Assembly (NCBI GenBank): GCA_031274005.1
Contig: JAISQU010000035.1
Span: forward strand, 1-15,333
DNA from: Spirochaetales bacterium
GTDB taxonomy: Bacteria > Spirochaetota > Spirochaetia > DTKZ01
Direction of reading: 5' to 3'
DNA length: 15,333 nucleotides
The position numbers were made by a program, and so were the translations under genes. A model generated the notes under the pieces. It saw only the letters and a list, made by a program, of their open reading frames with translations, was not told the origin of the DNA and made no database searches. Below are positions 13,105 through 15,333 of the stretch, in pieces. Each line of letters starts with the position of its first letter. The stretch's first letter is position 1.

Positions 13105-15111
13105 TCAGCCCCGCAGCATGCGCAGGAATTCCTCTTCCGAAACAATTTTTACGCCCAGCGACTTTGCCTTGGCCAGTTTGCTTCCCGCCTTTTCGCCCGC
13201 AAGAAGATGCGTCAGGCTGCCGGACACGGCGGATACAACCTTGCCGCCGTGTTTTTTCACCTCGTCCATGGCGAGGTCCCGGGGTTTGTAATTCTCAAAA
13301 CTGCCGGTAACGCACCATGTTTGCCCGGCGAAAATCTGCGGACCTCCCGCAGGCGCTTTCGCTTTGGCGGCAAAAGAAAGCCCTTCGGCCGCGAGCGCGT
13401 CCACAAGGGCGCGTGTTTCGGGCCGCGAAAACTCAGCTAGAATTCTTTGCGCCGTTTTTTCGCCTATACCGTACAGGCTCACAAGCGCCGCCGCTCCGCC
13501 TTCAGAGGCCGCCAGCTCAAAAAGTTTTTCAACGGTGTCTATGCCGTTTTCGCACAAGATTTCCGTTACCTTGGATCCCACCTCGGGAATGCCAAGCGAG
13601 GGCAGAACAATCTCATAGGGCTGATCTCGGCTGTTTTCGATTCCCTGCCGTATGCGCTCGATTTTTCGCTCGCCAAAACCCGGATAGCCGGAAAGTTTCT
13701 CGTAGGGAATTTTATAAATATCGGGAATGTCTTTGACAAAGCCCTCCTTCCACAAAAATTCCACGGTCTCGCCGCCAAGATTTTCTATATTCATCTGGTC
13801 TTTCGCGGCAAAGAAAATCAGGCGGCCCTTGCGCTGCTCCGCGCAGCCTTCGGTATTCGGACAAAACCGGTGCGCGCCCCTGTCAACAAGAGCGGCCCCG
13901 CAGGAAGGACACACATCGGGCATGCGCCACAGGGGAGCGTTTTCGTTCTTTTCGATAACGCGCTCTACAGCGGGAATAACATCCCCCCGGCGGCTGGCCG
14001 CAACCAGGTCGCCTTCGGAAAGCTCCAGAGCGTTAATATAATCCTGGTTGTGCAGGGTAATGTTCTCGATTGTGGCCCCGCCTATTTCCACAGGCTCTAC
14101 GCGCGCCACAGGGGTAATACGGCCGGTGCGGCCCACCTGAATCTCTATTTTGATAACCCTGGTATGCCCTTCGGGCGAGTCAAACTTGTAAGCGATTGCC
14201 CAGCGGGGATGATGCCCGGTAAAGCCCAGATCATCCCTCACCGCGAGCTCGTTTACCTTGAAAACAATCCCGTCTATCTGGTAAGAAAGCCCCGGCCTGT
14301 CTTTGACGCGGCCCTCAATCAGAGCGGCTATTTTTTCCGGGTCCCCGGCGTCCTCCGCAGAAATAAGCGCGTTTCGGGGATTTACCGAAAACCCCAGCCG
14401 CCGGAGCTCCGCCATAATCCCGCTGTGAGTCTCCCCCGGCGGATCAAAAAAACCCTCGTACACAAAAACATGCAGGGGAATCTTCGCCGTCTCGCTGGAC
14501 TTGCTGCGGCGCAGCGTTCCGCCCGCCAGATTGCGGGGGTTCGCGTAGGGAATCTCCATGCGGGTATTGAGTTCCGCAAAAGTGCCGGTTTCCAGATACA
14601 CCTCGCCGCGGACGGCAAAATTCCCTGAGCGCGGAACACGCAGGGGAATTTCACGAATAGTACGCGCGTTGGCGCTTACATCGTTTCCCACAAAACCATT
14701 GCCCCGCGTAACGGCCCGCGCCAGGACCCCGTTCTCGTAATACAAAACAAGGGAAATCCCGTCGATCTTCTCTTCCATCATAAAAGACAAAGGCCGGCCG
14801 GCCGCCGCCGAAGTCTTTTCCATCCACGCGGAGACCTGCGCCGCCGCGTACGCCTTATCAAGGCTCAAAACCGGAATAGTGTGCGCCGCTTCGGGAAAAC
14901 TCGCGTCCAGGTCGGATCCCACCCGCAGGCTGGGCGAATCCGGCGTCACAAGATCCGGGTACTCCTTCTCCAAAAGGACAAGCCGGTCAAAAAGGCGGTC
15001 GTACTCCCTGTCTGCAGCCGACGGGCGCCCGTCCACATAATATTCATGCTGGTAGCGGGCAAGAAGCTCCCTCAGGCCCGCAAGTTCTTCCCGCGCTTCA
15101 TCGTGTGTCAT
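13105..15111 (-). CDS. ligA: NAD-dependent DNA ligase LigA
   Basis: The 668-residue product, of normal length, seals nicks in replication and repair using NAD+. Domains in order: NAD-binding Ia (YHEYY-type helix around 20-45, DSPSLRVGS at 58-66), adenylation domain with catalytic K115 in EEKIDG, an OB fold at about 320-395, and a zinc finger with C401, C404, C417 and C423. Helix-hairpin-helix repeats follow at about 425-585 and a BRCT domain at about 590-668 (TWCVTGSF, then GGKVVSAVSGSLTHLLAG). All key residues are intact. The ATG at 15111 lacks a recognisable Shine-Dalgarno. Instead, an extended -10 box ends 6 nt before it, suggesting a leaderless message. A repeat copy lies upstream. Confidence 0.97.
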   Translation of the reverse strand: MTHDEAREELAGLRELLARYQHEYYVDGRPSAADREYDRLFDRLVLLEKEYPDLVTPDSPSLRVGSDLDASFPEAAHTIPVLSLDKAYAAAQVSAWMEKTSAAAGRPLSFMMEEKIDGISLVLYYENGVLARAVTRGNGFVGNDVSANARTIREIPLRVPRSGNFAVRGEVYLETGTFAELNTRMEIPYANPRNLAGGTLRRSKSSETAKIPLHVFVYEGFFDPPGETHSGIMAELRRLGFSVNPRNALISAEDAGDPEKIAALIEGRVKDRPGLSYQIDGIVFKVNELAVRDDLGFTGHHPRWAIAYKFDSPEGHTRVIKIEIQVGRTGRITPVARVEPVEIGGATIENITLHNQDYINALELSEGDLVAASRRGDVIPAVERVIEKNENAPLWRMPDVCPSCGAALVDRGAHRFCPNTEGCAEQRKGRLIFFAAKDQMNIENLGGETVEFLWKEGFVKDIPDIYKIPYEKLSGYPGFGERKIERIRQGIENSRDQPYEIVLPSLGIPEVGSKVTEILCENGIDTVEKLFELAASEGGAAALVSLYGIGEKTAQRILAEFSRPETRALVDALAAEGLSFAAKAKAPAGGPQIFAGQTWCVTGSFENYKPRDLAMDEVKKHGGKVVSAVSGSLTHLLAGEKAGSKLAKAKSLGVKIVSEEEFLRMLRG

Positions 15112-15117
15112 ACGAAA

Positions 15118-15126
15118 ATCATACCA
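15118..15126 (-). promoter_or_regulatory. Extended -10 promoter of ligA
   Basis: The minus strand reads TG-G-TATGAT, an extended -10 element, ending 6 nt before the ligA ATG. No good -35 hexamer is seen 17 bp further up, as is usual for extended -10 promoters. The transcription start would fall at or next to the A of the ATG. Confidence 0.45.
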
Positions 15127-15150
15127 CGGTTCTGCGTAAAAAGCGAGATA

Positions 15151-15184
15151 GGCAATTTTCCCCGCATCGGCGGGGAAAATTGCC
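15151..15184. repeat. Perfect 15-bp hairpin upstream of ligA
   Basis: Arms ggcaattttccccgc (15151-15165) and gcggggaaaattgcc (15170-15184) pair exactly around atcg. It directly abuts the closing end of the repeat unit at 15186-15299, the same place where tandem units 1-3 near infA carry their own different junction hairpins. Confidence 0.8.
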
Positions 15185-15185
15185 C

Positions 15186-15299
15186 CGGAAATTGCGGTGA
15201 AAGCCGCCAGTGTCCTTCAGGCAATAAAACTATCCGCCTAAAAGCAATGCGCGCTCCGCGCGCAGTTCCGGTTTATGTCCCTTCCGCACATTTCCGTGA
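15186..15299 (-). repeat. Fourth, inverted copy of the 115-nt repeat unit
   Basis: Read on the minus strand it begins tcacggaaatgtgcggaag, ends tcaccgcaatttccg, and retains the CCTGAAGG box, matching the units at 2453-2845 in order and length (114 versus 115-117 nt). The central hairpin differs: tgcgcgc/gcgcgca with loop gga (15248-15264) replaces the gcaattgc stem of units 1 and 2. Confidence 0.8.
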
Positions 15300-15310
15300 T
15301 AGCCGTGAGC

Positions 15311-15328
15311 CAGGGCATCGGCGTTTAC
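15311..15328. repeat. 18-nt sequence repeated inverted at 335-352
   Basis: cagggcatcggcgtttac here is the exact reverse complement of 335-352, next to the murJ stop. A gtgag pentamer precedes both copies at slightly different distances. It may be an outer part of the repeat unit ending at 15299, but the window ends here. Confidence 0.6.
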
Positions 15329-15333
15329 CCTTG

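Noticed and set aside
13447..14628. 393-codon plus-strand frame opposite ligA
   Set aside because: It lies wholly inside intact ligA on the other strand; the translation is basic, low in recognisable motifs and has no family I know. It is a product of GC-rich codon use.

Overview
The window carries a compact bacterial chromosome segment that most resembles a spirochaete of the Treponema group. The evidence is the style of the Bat-aerotolerance operon, the LigA and MurJ sequences, a relaxed lipobox in BatC, and GC-rich coding with palindrome-rich gaps between genes. The genus is an inference from protein recognition, not from a search.

Layout from left to right. Positions 1-360 hold no gene but contain a perfect 19-bp inverted repeat resembling a bidirectional terminator and remnants of dispersed repeats. 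murJ (lipid II flippase) lies on the minus strand at 361-1911. Next comes a gap of about 1 kb (1912-2947) with a palindrome, a TIR-bounded hairpin-rich element and a three-copy 138-bp tandem repeat array. infA (IF-1) on the plus strand follows at 2948-3166, behind a textbook promoter. It converges on a minus-strand gene string, with only 6 nt between the two stop codons.

The minus-strand string, in transcription order, is: ligA; a repeat-bearing gap; a small outer-membrane beta-barrel gene; argJ; moxR; a DUF58 gene; a DUF4381-like membrane protein gene; batA; batB; batC; a fused batD-batE; and an Smr-domain gene. From the barrel gene to smr the spacings are 15, 23, -4, 3, -14, -4, -16, -49 and -11 nt (negative = overlap), so this is very probably one translationally coupled operon. 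MoxR AAA+ ATPase, the DUF58 protein and the two VWA proteins BatA and BatB form a family-wide chaperone-like envelope module. BatC, BatD and BatE supply periplasmic TPR, beta-sandwich and SH3-like parts.

The most unusual material lies between genes. A roughly 115-nt repeat unit with terminal inverted repeats occurs three times in tandem at exactly 138-bp spacing, and a fourth time, inverted, upstream of ligA. Its hairpin positions keep their place and their pairing while the stem sequence changes. A 154-bp MITE-like element with 23-bp inverted termini and 9-bp flanking direct repeats sits between ligA and the barrel gene. It shares a 54-nt core (49 of 54 identical) with the element near murJ/infA. 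Across these elements, short perfect hairpins repeatedly end in the apex GC-NNN-GC.
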